From assembly GCA_035315885.1 (NCBI GenBank), contig DATFXM010000003.1:1-36878 (forward strand): a stretch of 36,878 nt of DNA, read 5' to 3'. Origin of the DNA: DATFXM01 sp035315885. GTDB lineage: Bacteria; Acidobacteriota; Blastocatellia; UBA7656. This document shows, one piece after another, positions 8,006 through 15,702 of the stretch. The position numbers and the translations under genes are program-made. Position 1 is the stretch's first letter; each line of letters begins with the position of its first letter. The notes under the pieces were generated by a model. It searched no databases. It saw only the letters and a program-made list of their open reading frames with translations, and was not told where the DNA came from.

Positions 8006-8527
8006 TCAATTGGCTTTGCCGGCGGAGATATTGAACGAGACGCTGTCGTCGGCGGCCCCGTTTTCCGGAGCGAGGCCTGCGACGCGCGCACCAAACAGGT
8101 GCGGGCAACTGCGGACCAGCTCAAGCAGCCCTTCCAGCAGCCTTTTTTGTTCCATTGATCTTTCGTGTTCTCGCATCGCATCTTCGACGATTTGCTTCAA
8201 CGCGAGCGGATCCCATGGCTTGCTTACAAACTGGTAGACGCGTGTCGTATTTATTGCATCCGTCAGCGCGTCAACGTCGGTGAAACCCGTGAGGATTATC
8301 CTGACCGTATCCGGGTTGCTGTTTAAGGTCTTGCGAAGGAACTGCGTGCCACTCATACCCGGCATTCGCTGGTCGGTTATGATCAGGGACACCTCCTCCT
8401 GTCTTATAATGTCCAGTGCTTCTTCTCCATTAGAGGCTGTCAGAACCCTGAATTCTTTTCGAAACAGCCGCTCGAGCATTCTCAAGTTGGCGGGTTCGTC
8501 GTCCACGGCAAGCAGTGTATAGAGCAT
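8006..8527 (-). CDS. Single-domain response regulator (REC), paralogue 2
   Basis: Receiver protein of 173 residues. Asp9-Asp10, phospho-acceptor Asp52 (LIITDQRMPGMSG), Thr80 and Lys103 (VSKPWDP) are intact. The C-terminal region after about residue 115 (EHERSMEQKRLLEGLLELV) is helical, then becomes a low-similarity tail ending in ISAGKAN. No recognised output domain is present. The start at 8527 has a good Shine-Dalgarno (GGGAGGT, about 6 bases before ATG). It is the first gene of a two-gene operon divergent from the histidine kinase. The pair probably arose by tandem duplication and may form a phosphorelay or sink with that kinase (inference). Confidence 0.92.
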   Translation of the reverse strand: MLYTLLAVDDEPANLRMLERLFRKEFRVLTASNGEEALDIIRQEEVSLIITDQRMPGMSGTQFLRKTLNSNPDTVRIILTGFTDVDALTDAINTTRVYQFVSKPWDPLALKQIVEDAMREHERSMEQKRLLEGLLELVRSCPHLFGARVAGLAPENGAADDSVSFNISAGKAN

Positions 8528-8573
8528 TACATTACCTCCCTCACTCCCTTACCTTATCGTCCAAAGCCTGACT

Positions 8574-8601
8574 AACTTTATACCCTTCGCGTCATAAAGT
8601 T
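8574..8601. promoter_or_regulatory. Inverted repeat in the divergent kinase/regulator promoter region
   Basis: Perfect 8-bp arms AACTTTAT and ATAAAGTT separated by 12 bases, between divergent transcription units. On the minus strand it contains TATAAAG, a plausible -10 for the regulator operon. It could be an operator for a dimeric regulator or overlapping promoter elements for both directions. I see no convincing -35. Confidence 0.45.
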
Positions 8602-8675
8602 TTTTCCGATTCTGCCGATACTAGAAAGAGTGGAACCAAGAAAGGTCTCCCCCCACGGCCTCCGGGGTTAAGATA

Positions 8676-10358
8676 ATGAGAGTAAGGAACTTCAGTCAGA
8701 AACTCACCCTGTCCTTTGCGGCGGTCTCGCTGTTCGGAGTAGCGCTGGCGGTGATCGCGCTGGTGTTTCTACGCAACTCCTCTCCCGCAGAATCAGGGGG
8801 AAATCAAATAGCCCGCCTCGCCAGGATCATTCTCGCCGAGCGGTTGCGCATAGACGAGACTATCAAGAGCCGCGTGTTTCATCAGGGAGCAAATCAAGGC
8901 AAGGACTCGAAGAGCGTCGACTCCTCGTATGAAACACTCAAAAGCGTCTACGACGCGACGAGGCAATTGACGTCGGACCAGATGCTGATCGGCATGCTGG
9001 ACGAGCTTCAAAAAGGTGATGAGGAAGCACTCAGACCGCTCGAGGCGAGGATCTTTCAGGCGGTCGCCAGACAGGATTTCGCTACCGCACAACAGATCTA
9101 CTCCAGCGAGTACCTTCGAGCTCGCGATGCTTATCAACGGTGGCTGGACAGTTTTGGGGAGATAACCCATCAAGTTGCCGGCGCGAATGTCGACGGCCGG
9201 GAGACGACCAGATCACTCATATACTCGGTGATCATTGCACTGCTGCTAGGCATGCTGACCGCGGCCGGCCTGCTCAGTACATACCTCACACGCTCATTCA
9301 GACTTCCGATCAAGAGTTTGATGTACGTTGCAAGATCGATCAGCGCCGGCGAGTTGAAACATACCCTTTCGTTGAATCGCAAGGACGAGTTTGGCGAGAT
9401 GGCTGAGTCGCTGAATCTCATGGTCACAAATCTGCGCAAGATGAACGAGGACCTCACGGAGCAAGTGAAAAGGCTTCGAGAGACGAGAAGCGAGTTGCAC
9501 GAAACGCAGAACCAGTTGGTGATTCAGGAACAGATGATGCAGCAGGAAAAAATGGCGGCGCTTGGCCGGCTGGTCGCTGGGGTCGCGCACGAACTGAACA
9601 ATCCCATCAGCTTTGTCTACAGCAACACTGTGCTGCTGGGTAAATCCATCGCTGATCTCCGGAGACTGCTCGACCTCTACGACACTTGCGAAGGCATTCC
9701 GGCGGCCGCTGAGCACAAGATCGACAAGCTCAAGAAAGAAATCGATTACGAATATCTGATAAACGATTTGTCGAGCGCTATCGAAGATTGCCACGAAGGC
9801 TCTCGAAGGGTCCGTGACATAGTGCTCAATCTCAAGACGCTGTCGCGAGCGGATGAATCCCAATGTCAGAAGGTGGACATCGCCACTGGCATAGATTCAA
9901 CCCTGCGATTGTTGGGGCAACTATTTCGCGGCCGCATCAACGTTCACCGAGATTACGGCGTAGTGCCCGAGATTGACTGCTACGCCGGCCAGATTTCTCA
10001 GGTCTGGATGAATCTTCTGGTGAACGCGGCGCAGGCGATGAACGAACAGGGCGACGTCTGGATAAGTATTCGTGTGGAGGGCGCCTACGCGGTCATAAAA
10101 TTCCGCGACAACGGTCCTGGTATCCCGGACGAGCTGATTACGCGAATCTTCGATCCGTTTTTCACCACCAAACCAGTTGGTGAAGGCACCGGTCTCGGGC
10201 TTTCAATCGTGCACGGCATCATCGAGCGGCACGGCGGGGACATTCGGGTTGAAAGCACAGTCGGAGTTGGAACGACCTTTACGGTGAGGCTTCCCCTGGC
10301 CGGTGTGACTGGAATGGATATGAGGTCTGAGGAACATGAAGGAGCTCTGGTGTCTTAG
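8676..10358 (+). CDS. Membrane sensor histidine kinase with HAMP domain
   Basis: Two-component sensor kinase. TM1 lies at about residues 9-31 (LSFAAVSLFGVALAVIALVF) and TM2 at about 180-205 (YSVIIALLLGMLTAAGLLSTY). They bracket an extracytoplasmic, mostly helical sensor of about 145 residues. A HAMP domain (206-258, PIKSLMYVARSISAGELKH) leads into a coiled coil (EQVKRLRETRSELHETQN). The phospho-acceptor is His305 in LVAGVAHELNNPISF. The ATPase domain has the N-box (VWMNLLVNAAQAM), G1 (DNGPGIPDE), F-box (FDPFFTTK) and G2 (GEGTGLGLSI). It is divergent from two stand-alone receivers, its likely partners. Family assignment is secure; the signal sensed is unknown. A heptamer repeat tract starts just after the stop. 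Confidence 0.95.
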   Translation: MRVRNFSQKLTLSFAAVSLFGVALAVIALVFLRNSSPAESGGNQIARLARIILAERLRIDETIKSRVFHQGANQGKDSKSVDSSYETLKSVYDATRQLTSDQMLIGMLDELQKGDEEALRPLEARIFQAVARQDFATAQQIYSSEYLRARDAYQRWLDSFGEITHQVAGANVDGRETTRSLIYSVIIALLLGMLTAAGLLSTYLTRSFRLPIKSLMYVARSISAGELKHTLSLNRKDEFGEMAESLNLMVTNLRKMNEDLTEQVKRLRETRSELHETQNQLVIQEQMMQQEKMAALGRLVAGVAHELNNPISFVYSNTVLLGKSIADLRRLLDLYDTCEGIPAAAEHKIDKLKKEIDYEYLINDLSSAIEDCHEGSRRVRDIVLNLKTLSRADESQCQKVDIATGIDSTLRLLGQLFRGRINVHRDYGVVPEIDCYAGQISQVWMNLLVNAAQAMNEQGDVWISIRVEGAYAVIKFRDNGPGIPDELITRIFDPFFTTKPVGEGTGLGLSIVHGIIERHGGDIRVESTVGVGTTFTVRLPLAGVTGMDMRSEEHEGALVS

Positions 10359-10362
10359 GGAA

Positions 10363-10398
10363 AGTTCTGAGCTGCTGAGTCCTGAGTTCTGAGTGCTC
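10363..10398. repeat. TGAGTTC-type heptamer tract after the kinase gene
   Basis: AAGTTCTGAGCTGCTGAGTCC then TGAGTTCTGAGTGC on the plus strand, starting a few bases after the kinase stop and running outward. Period is 7 with some decay. No terminator-like stem was seen. Confidence 0.75.
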
Positions 10399-10409
10399 AA
10401 AGCAATACT

Positions 10410-10919
10410 TCATCCTCGCACCAGGCGCACAGATACGTAGAGGATTGCGATAGCGATCAGCGTGGCGATCGCAGCCGCGGTAGTGCCGGGTGAATGACCC
10501 GGAGCTGAGTCGGGCGAACCTTCGAACTTCTTGGCGGCGCGAATGCTAGTGACGTCGTGGTAGAGCATCAGCGCAATCATCGTCACCACGAGCAACAGCT
10601 TCCAGGGTAACCAGACGGCGATCAACGGCTCGACCTTTGTCCGATCGAAGACATCTCCCTTCAAAATCTGACCAATGCTAATTGGACTGATCCTTAGTGT
10701 CAGATTTCCGAGGCCGGTAATGAACAGGACTACGATGGCGCTCCAGCCTATTGGTCTGAATCGATGCGCAAGTCCTCTCAGAATGCGTTGTCGCTCCTGA
10801 GGGTCGTGAGTCAATGCAAAAGGCACTGCAACGGCTGCAGTATAGATCAACCCGCCCACCCATACACTGGCAGCCAGAATATGTATCCAGACATTAATTT
10901 GATAGAGCCAATCTTTCAT
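10410..10919 (-). CDS. CopD-like integral membrane protein
   Basis: Small four-helix membrane protein of 169 residues, related to the CopD copper-resistance / DUF2269-like families. The first helix contains the typical INVWIHILAASVWVGGLIY with a conserved histidine (His13). Further hydrophobic helices lie around GWSAIVVLFITGLGNLTL, WKLLLVVTMIALMLYHDV and AAAIATLIAIAILYV. The histidines suggest haem or metal binding in the membrane (family knowledge), not proven here. It lies downstream of the MFS gene in the same direction. The start codon is immediately preceded by TGAGTTC heptamers, so no Shine-Dalgarno exists. Confidence 0.75.
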   Translation of the reverse strand: MKDWLYQINVWIHILAASVWVGGLIYTAAVAVPFALTHDPQERQRILRGLAHRFRPIGWSAIVVLFITGLGNLTLRISPISIGQILKGDVFDRTKVEPLIAVWLPWKLLLVVTMIALMLYHDVTSIRAAKKFEGSPDSAPGHSPGTTAAAIATLIAIAILYVSVRLVRG

Positions 10920-11085
10920 AGTTCTGAGTTCTGAGTTCTGAGTTCTGAGTCTGACTTGCTTAATGGCGCCTGATTCGATCCGTACGAGATTAAGAGCAAT
11001 CTGTCCTCATCCCCGCGTCGCCCCTTCGCCCCTTTCGACCATTCACCTCATATCCTCATCTCCCCTTCTCCTCACCCCTCCACTC
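10920..11085. repeat. Facing repeat arms: TGAGTTC heptamers and GC-rich tract
   Basis: From the CopD start codon outward, AGTTCTG is repeated four times almost perfectly (10920-10948). From the MFS 3' end outward on the minus strand, a G-rich tract runs from about 11085 to 10990 (GTGAGGAGAAGGGGAGATGAG, then GGGGCGAAGGGGCGACGCGG). The two arms point at each other across about 40 bases of unique DNA. Otherwise nothing was seen here. Confidence 0.75.
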
Positions 11086-12355
11086 CCGCCATACTGGCTC
11101 TCTCTTGTGCTTTGTTCTCGCTGCCTTCAGTAGCGTGTGCCGCGAATGACAGCACCAACGCGATCAGCATGATCGCGCCACTGGTCCAGTAAGGCGTGCG
11201 TCCGTACCGAAGAGGTGCGACGGTTTGGAACCGCGCGTCGCGGCCCAGCAGAAAACCACCAAGCAGCGGCCCGATTATTCGAGCCAGGCTGGCGACCGAC
11301 GACATCACCCCCAAAATGCGGCCTTGCGCCGAGGGACTCACACTCTTGGACGCCAGTCCGTTCAGCGTCGGCGTCACAAGACTGTTCCCGATTGAAATGC
11401 CCGTGCTGGCTATAAGCAGCCACGCGACAGTGGCGCTCATCGGAAGTGCAAACAAACTTGCCGCGAAAATCGCGGTTCCGACAACCGCGAGAGTCTTTTC
11501 ACCAAATATCTTCACCAGCCGCCCGAGCAAACCGCCTTGTATCACCGCGCCAAGGGTTCCGACAAACGCAAACACATACCCGGTGTGTCTCGCGTCGAAG
11601 TGAAAGCGCTCGCTCGCAAAAAGAGCGTAAGTGACAGTCATCATCGCGAACGCAAGCGTAGCGAAGAAGTACGTCGCCATCACCGCCTTCAGATGCCAAT
11701 CACCGGAGCCCCGAAAGATCTCGTTGATTCCAGCACGCTTTGTCGCGCGTCCTCGATGCTCAGCAGAAAGACTCTCGGGCAGAAAAAAGAACAACGCAGT
11801 AGCGTTCGCCGCCGCCATGGCACCAGCGAAGAAGAACGGTGCTTCAGCCGAGATATTACTCATCAAACCGCCGATGAGCGGCCCGAAAATGAACCCTAGG
11901 CCAAACGCCGCCCCAATCAGGCCCATTCCTCGCGATCTGCTCTCGGGCGTGGTCACGTCTGCAATGTAGGCCTGAGCGGTTGAGATGTTCCCTCCGCTGA
12001 TGCCGTCAATGATTCGGGCTACAAAGAGCCACACGAGCACAGACGACATGCCAAACAACCCAAAGCCTCCCGGCAACCTCGGCGCGAGAGCCATGATGAA
12101 GAAACCGAGCGAGCTGCCCAAAAGGCTTATCATCAGGATCGGACGGCGCCCGACGCGATCCGACCACTTGCCCAGAACTGGCGCCGCCATAAACTGCATC
12201 ACCGAATAGATAGCCGTGAGCACACCGACTACTGCCTCGGATGCGCCGTAGCGTTCGGCATAGAGCGGCAACACCGGTATGACTATGCCGAAGCCGACCA
12301 GATCAATAAAAATGGTGAAGAAAATGATTGCGAGCGGTGATCGGGTTTTTGGCAT
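11072..12355 (-). CDS. MFS drug transporter, TetA-like
   Basis: Major facilitator superfamily exporter of 427 residues with about 12 hydrophobic helices, closest in pattern to the TCR/Tet (DHA1) proton antiporters. The N-terminal FFTIFIDLVGFGIVIPVLPLY is typical. The loop 2-3 motif A is GKWSDRVGRRPILM (62-75), and motif C-like glycines occur in GLIGAAFGLGFIFGPLIGG. It likely exports a small hydrophobic compound; tetracycline itself cannot be claimed. The start at 12355 has AAAGGA about 13 bases upstream, rather distant. The C-terminal codons (AGVEG, stop) fall in a G-rich repeat tract, so the tail is probably repeat-derived. Confidence 0.9.
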   Translation of the reverse strand: MPKTRSPLAIIFFTIFIDLVGFGIVIPVLPLYAERYGASEAVVGVLTAIYSVMQFMAAPVLGKWSDRVGRRPILMISLLGSSLGFFIMALAPRLPGGFGLFGMSSVLVWLFVARIIDGISGGNISTAQAYIADVTTPESRSRGMGLIGAAFGLGFIFGPLIGGLMSNISAEAPFFFAGAMAAANATALFFFLPESLSAEHRGRATKRAGINEIFRGSGDWHLKAVMATYFFATLAFAMMTVTYALFASERFHFDARHTGYVFAFVGTLGAVIQGGLLGRLVKIFGEKTLAVVGTAIFAASLFALPMSATVAWLLIASTGISIGNSLVTPTLNGLASKSVSPSAQGRILGVMSSVASLARIIGPLLGGFLLGRDARFQTVAPLRYGRTPYWTSGAIMLIALVLSFAAHATEGSENKAQERASMAGVEG

Positions 12356-12520
12356 CGAGCGCGAACAGTTCCTTTCAAAACTTCACGGTCACCCGTCCGA
12401 TTGAATTGATCTGATTAAGGCCATTATTGCGACACGACAAATAGGATACTCGGAAGACTGAGCGTGGACACATCAACTCACTCTCCCAAAAAAACAACAA
12501 GGGACTTAGCGACTATCAAA

Positions 12521-12940
12521 TCATTCCCCAATTATTTTTACCAGCACTCTTTTCTTCCGTCTTCCGTCGAACTCGCCGTAGAAGATTTGTTCCCAGTGTC
12601 CGAAGTCGAGCCTTCCCCCTGTGATCGCAACAACGACTTCTCGTCCCATCACCTGACGCTTTATGTGGGCATCCGCATTATCTTCGCCGGTGCGGTTGTG
12701 GTGGTAGGCAGAAACAGGCTCGTGAGGTGCGAGTTTCTCCAGCCATACCTCGTAGTCGTGATGAAGACCGCTTTCGTCGTCGTTAATGAAGACCGACGCG
12801 GTTATGTGCATCGCATTCACCAGCGCCAGCCCTTCCGTCACGCCGCTCTCCTGAAGACAATCCTCTACCTGAGGAGTTATGTTCACAAAACCTCTGCGGG
12901 ACGGTACGTTGAACCACAGTTCCTTGCGATAGCTTTTCAT
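12521..12940 (-). CDS. yjbQ: YjbQ family protein (UPF0047, secondary thiamine-phosphate synthase-like)
   Basis: 139-residue cytoplasmic protein of the YjbQ/UPF0047 family. Diagnostic features are the N-terminal ELWFNVPSRRGFVNITPQV, the metal-site segment NAMHITASVFINDDESGLHHD, NADAHIKRQVMGREVVVAI and the C-terminal GRLDFGHWEQIFYGEFDG. Members form trimers and show weak thiamine-phosphate synthase activity; the true role is unsettled. Length matches the family. The 38-base gap from the flavoprotein gene suggests co-transcription with it. Confidence 0.92.
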   Translation of the reverse strand: MKSYRKELWFNVPSRRGFVNITPQVEDCLQESGVTEGLALVNAMHITASVFINDDESGLHHDYEVWLEKLAPHEPVSAYHHNRTGEDNADAHIKRQVMGREVVVAITGGRLDFGHWEQIFYGEFDGRRKKRVLVKIIGE

Positions 12941-12978
12941 AAGCGCCTCGTCTCTACGGCGACCAATCGATCTATTAA

Positions 12979-14184
12979 TCAGAGAATACGCCAGGCGTTT
13001 CGCTTCAGATCACGCTTGAGAGTCACATAGCTTTGGTCGCCGACCAGCAACCGCATGAGAATCGCTGCGGTGCCTCGATGATATCTTGCGATATTGACCA
13101 TCGAATTCGTGAAAGCCTGTCCGAAGATTCTTCCCCGGTAGAATCGCGGAAGCAGTTGCGAGGCTCTTTCGAGCTCTGCTCCAAATTCGACGCGCCAGGC
13201 TCTCTCATAACTGTCAGTCGCGCGCTTGTACTCGGTTCGGGCGCGGTCCAAAGCATCGCCGAGCACTTGCGCCGACTTGAATGCGTAGTAGATGCCCTCG
13301 CCTGTTATCGGATCACAGAAACCGGCGGCATCGCCAACCAGCGCCCAACCATCCCCGGACGCTTTGAGTTTCTTCCAACTCGAAGCGTCCAACGCAGGAA
13401 TCTTCGCCCCGAAGAACGTCACTCTGTCCGAGTCTGGGGTCTTACCACCGTAGTACTCACTTACGAAGCGTGACAACATCGTTCGCAATTCGTCTGAGCT
13501 TCGCTCGCCCAGCTTTGCAGCAACACCAAAGTTCATGACACCCGGCCTCGGAAACGCCCAGATGTATCCGGTGAACGCGGGGGCAAACTTCACAAGGACC
13601 TCTTCGTCTCGGCCGCTGTCTTCGTCAGCTTGTGACATTGGATCGGAATCAACGTTGTAACCGAATGCAAGCGCCAGATCTTTTTTTGGGAAGATTCCTA
13701 TGAGCTTGCGGCGCATGGAACTTGCGGCGCCGTCCGCGCCCACCAGAAAACGAGCGCGAAAATGCAGCTTCTCTCCTGCGTTATCGGCGTTGACTATCCA
13801 CGAATCACCGTCCTTGCTGAAGTCGGTGACGGCGGCTCGAACGAATCTCGCACCTGCGGCGACCGCGCGGTCCAGTGCGACGCCGTTGAGGACCTGTCTG
13901 GAAAAAATTGCGAAAGGCTCATTGAGCTTAAGCGCGACGGTCTTGCCTGCGGGGGACACGAGCCTGACTCTTCGAATTAGTTTTCTCGGATAGCGTTCTT
14001 GTTCGAGTAGAAAGCCGAACTCGCGAATCGCACGAGCTGGAACGCCTCCTCCGCAAGGTTTTTCCCAGGCGCCTTTTGGATCGAGAAGCAACACGTCGCG
14101 GCCTTGGTCGGCGAGCAGAGTTGCAAGGTGTGCTCCTGCGGGTCCGGCTCCGACTATGGCGATTTCGGCCGCGTGACTGCTCAC
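12979..14184 (-). CDS. Geranylgeranyl reductase family FAD-dependent oxidoreductase
   Basis: Flavoprotein of the geranylgeranyl reductase / p-hydroxybenzoate hydroxylase fold, 401 residues. The N-terminal FAD motif IAIVGAGPAGAHLATLLADQ is followed by the signature WEKPCGGGVPARAIREFG, in which the CGGGV segment is typical of prenyl reductases. The middle DG motif is FLVGADGAASSMRRKL. The C-terminal FAD site is WALVGDAAGFCDPITGEGI. It may reduce isoprenoid chains such as quinone or lipid side chains, or act as an oxygenase. The start is GTG at 14184, chosen because the FAD motif begins at residue 9. No Shine-Dalgarno is visible. It probably leads the yjbQ gene. Confidence 0.88.
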   Translation of the reverse strand: MSSHAAEIAIVGAGPAGAHLATLLADQGRDVLLLDPKGAWEKPCGGGVPARAIREFGFLLEQERYPRKLIRRVRLVSPAGKTVALKLNEPFAIFSRQVLNGVALDRAVAAGARFVRAAVTDFSKDGDSWIVNADNAGEKLHFRARFLVGADGAASSMRRKLIGIFPKKDLALAFGYNVDSDPMSQADEDSGRDEEVLVKFAPAFTGYIWAFPRPGVMNFGVAAKLGERSSDELRTMLSRFVSEYYGGKTPDSDRVTFFGAKIPALDASSWKKLKASGDGWALVGDAAGFCDPITGEGIYYAFKSAQVLGDALDRARTEYKRATDSYERAWRVEFGAELERASQLLPRFYRGRIFGQAFTNSMVNIARYHRGTAAILMRLLVGDQSYVTLKRDLKRNAWRIL

Positions 14185-14230
14185 AAACCGAAGTTTAAGT
14201 ACGCCTCCCCAAGCTCGGCAAGGCCAAGGA

Positions 14231-14328
14231 AGTTCTGAGTTCTGAGTTCTGAGTGCTGGGTGCTGGGTGCTGAGTGCTGGGTGCTAGGTGCTGGGTGCTG
14301 GGTGCTGAGTGCTGAGTGCTGAGTGGGT
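14231..14328. repeat. Tandem heptamer array (AGTTCTG to AGTGCTG/GGTGCTG)
   Basis: About 13 tandem 7-base units: three AGTTCTG, then a mixture of AGTGCTG and GGTGCTG with one GGTGCTA, ending in AGTGGGT. The array begins 47 bases from the reductase start and runs outward on the plus strand. The order suggests one variant expanding from another. The spacer 14329-14493 has no recognised gene. Confidence 0.9.
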
Positions 14329-14491
14329 GGCGCGGATGATCTGCAGTAGCGGCGGGCCGTTCTCGCGCAATTCCAGATTCAGGATCGGCTAGCCCTTTTG
14401 ATCCAGATCAATTCCCGATGTGGCTGACGATATCAGAATTTTGGGTTGTGGGCGGACAACGAAGAATGGACGAACCGCATCGCCATCACAT

Positions 14492-14579
<88 letters not shown>

Positions 14580-14700
14580 AAAAAGATCGAGCGCAGGCGC
14601 CCAAGAAAATGTCGCTAACGTTCCAGCCCGTGCTCTGGCTTGGGCGCCTCCGCTGACTATTTGAACGCGGATCTTATACCGACTTGCTGATTTTTTTTGG

Positions 14701-15597
14701 CTACTCCCGCGCTCCGCTTCGGGAGTCCAGCCACGCGGTGTACCAGAGGTTAACCAGCATTTGGCTACCGGCAGCCAACCGCCCTCCTACAAATTTCTTG
14801 GACTCAGGATTTCGATTGTTCCCGTCCCACCGCGCCGTCTTGTCCATCCGGTAGACCTCCGGCGCGAGGCGGCACGTCTCCGACAAATACGTGACTACAT
14901 CCTGGAACACATCGCTCAATCGCTGAGCAGGCTTCACGATATCCCGGAAGTCTTCGGGCTTCAGTTGCGTCCTGACGAACTCGCTCTCAAATCGCGAGTG
15001 AATCGCATCTCGAGTAAACAGATCCGGGTTCGAGCTGGTAGTCCACCCGTTGAAGTGGATCGAAGCGTGAAGCGGTTGAGAACCATCCGCCACGTAATGA
15101 CCAAGTACTCCAGCGTAGTAGACGATATTCTGCTCGATCTGCTCCTTGTCTGCCGTATTCTGCGTGTTGCGCCAAAGGCGGAACAGCACTTGAACCTTCT
15201 GATAGCTTTCAAGGATCGAATAGGGCAGGAAACCTATATCCTTGGCGTCCTTTCCCTGATTACGCAGCCAGGTCACATATTGATAACGATCGTTCGGAAG
15301 GGACCGGAAATTGTCCGGATTATCCATGTCGACGAAGTGATCCGGCCCGTTCACCTCGCTCAGCGCTTTGTAAACTTCTTTGCCGTCCCTCCATCGGTCC
15401 GGCTCCGGCCCCAAGAATGAGAGCCGGGCGGTAGCTGCCTTGAAAAAGGGCGGCATATCATCGGGCGCGCGCTCGGCCGCCACCAGATTGATCCAGCGGT
15501 GACCTTCGTCCCCCCACGCCTCAGTGCGCCGGGCGGTCGAAATAACCATCAGCGCCGCTGCGAGCACACACGCTGTCACGCCTCTTAGTTTTCTCAT
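14701..15597 (-). CDS. Secreted S1/P1-type nuclease (zinc-dependent)
   Basis: Predicted exported zinc nuclease or phosphodiesterase of the S1/P1 / phospholipase C family. I start at ATG 15597 because GGAG stands 5 bases upstream, giving 298 residues with a signal peptide (VLAAALMVISTARRTEA). Cleavage would leave Trp28 of WGDEGHRWI as mature N-terminus, which in this family coordinates zinc. Other ligands are seen in GPDHFVDMD, LGHYVADGSQPLHASIHFNG and HSRFESEFV. The frame stays open to 15663, but that extension would bury the signal peptide. It could supply nucleotides or phosphate from extracellular nucleic acid (inference). Confidence 0.88.
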   Translation of the reverse strand: MRKLRGVTACVLAAALMVISTARRTEAWGDEGHRWINLVAAERAPDDMPPFFKAATARLSFLGPEPDRWRDGKEVYKALSEVNGPDHFVDMDNPDNFRSLPNDRYQYVTWLRNQGKDAKDIGFLPYSILESYQKVQVLFRLWRNTQNTADKEQIEQNIVYYAGVLGHYVADGSQPLHASIHFNGWTTSSNPDLFTRDAIHSRFESEFVRTQLKPEDFRDIVKPAQRLSDVFQDVVTYLSETCRLAPEVYRMDKTARWDGNNRNPESKKFVGGRLAAGSQMLVNLWYTAWLDSRSGARE

Positions 15598-15702
15598 CTT
15601 TTCTCCGGAAGGGTTGAAGTGTTCATTCCACCCGCGCCAATCGATCGCAACGCCACGCTGCACAATTGTGAGTGGCGGGACGCGGGTTATCAGGACGGGG
15701 TT

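Noticed and set aside
7532..8158. Long plus-strand ORF over the response regulators
   Set aside because: Shadow of two confidently identified receiver genes.
12464..13030. Long plus-strand ORF over yjbQ
   Set aside because: It is antisense to a clear YjbQ gene and shows no recognisable domain.
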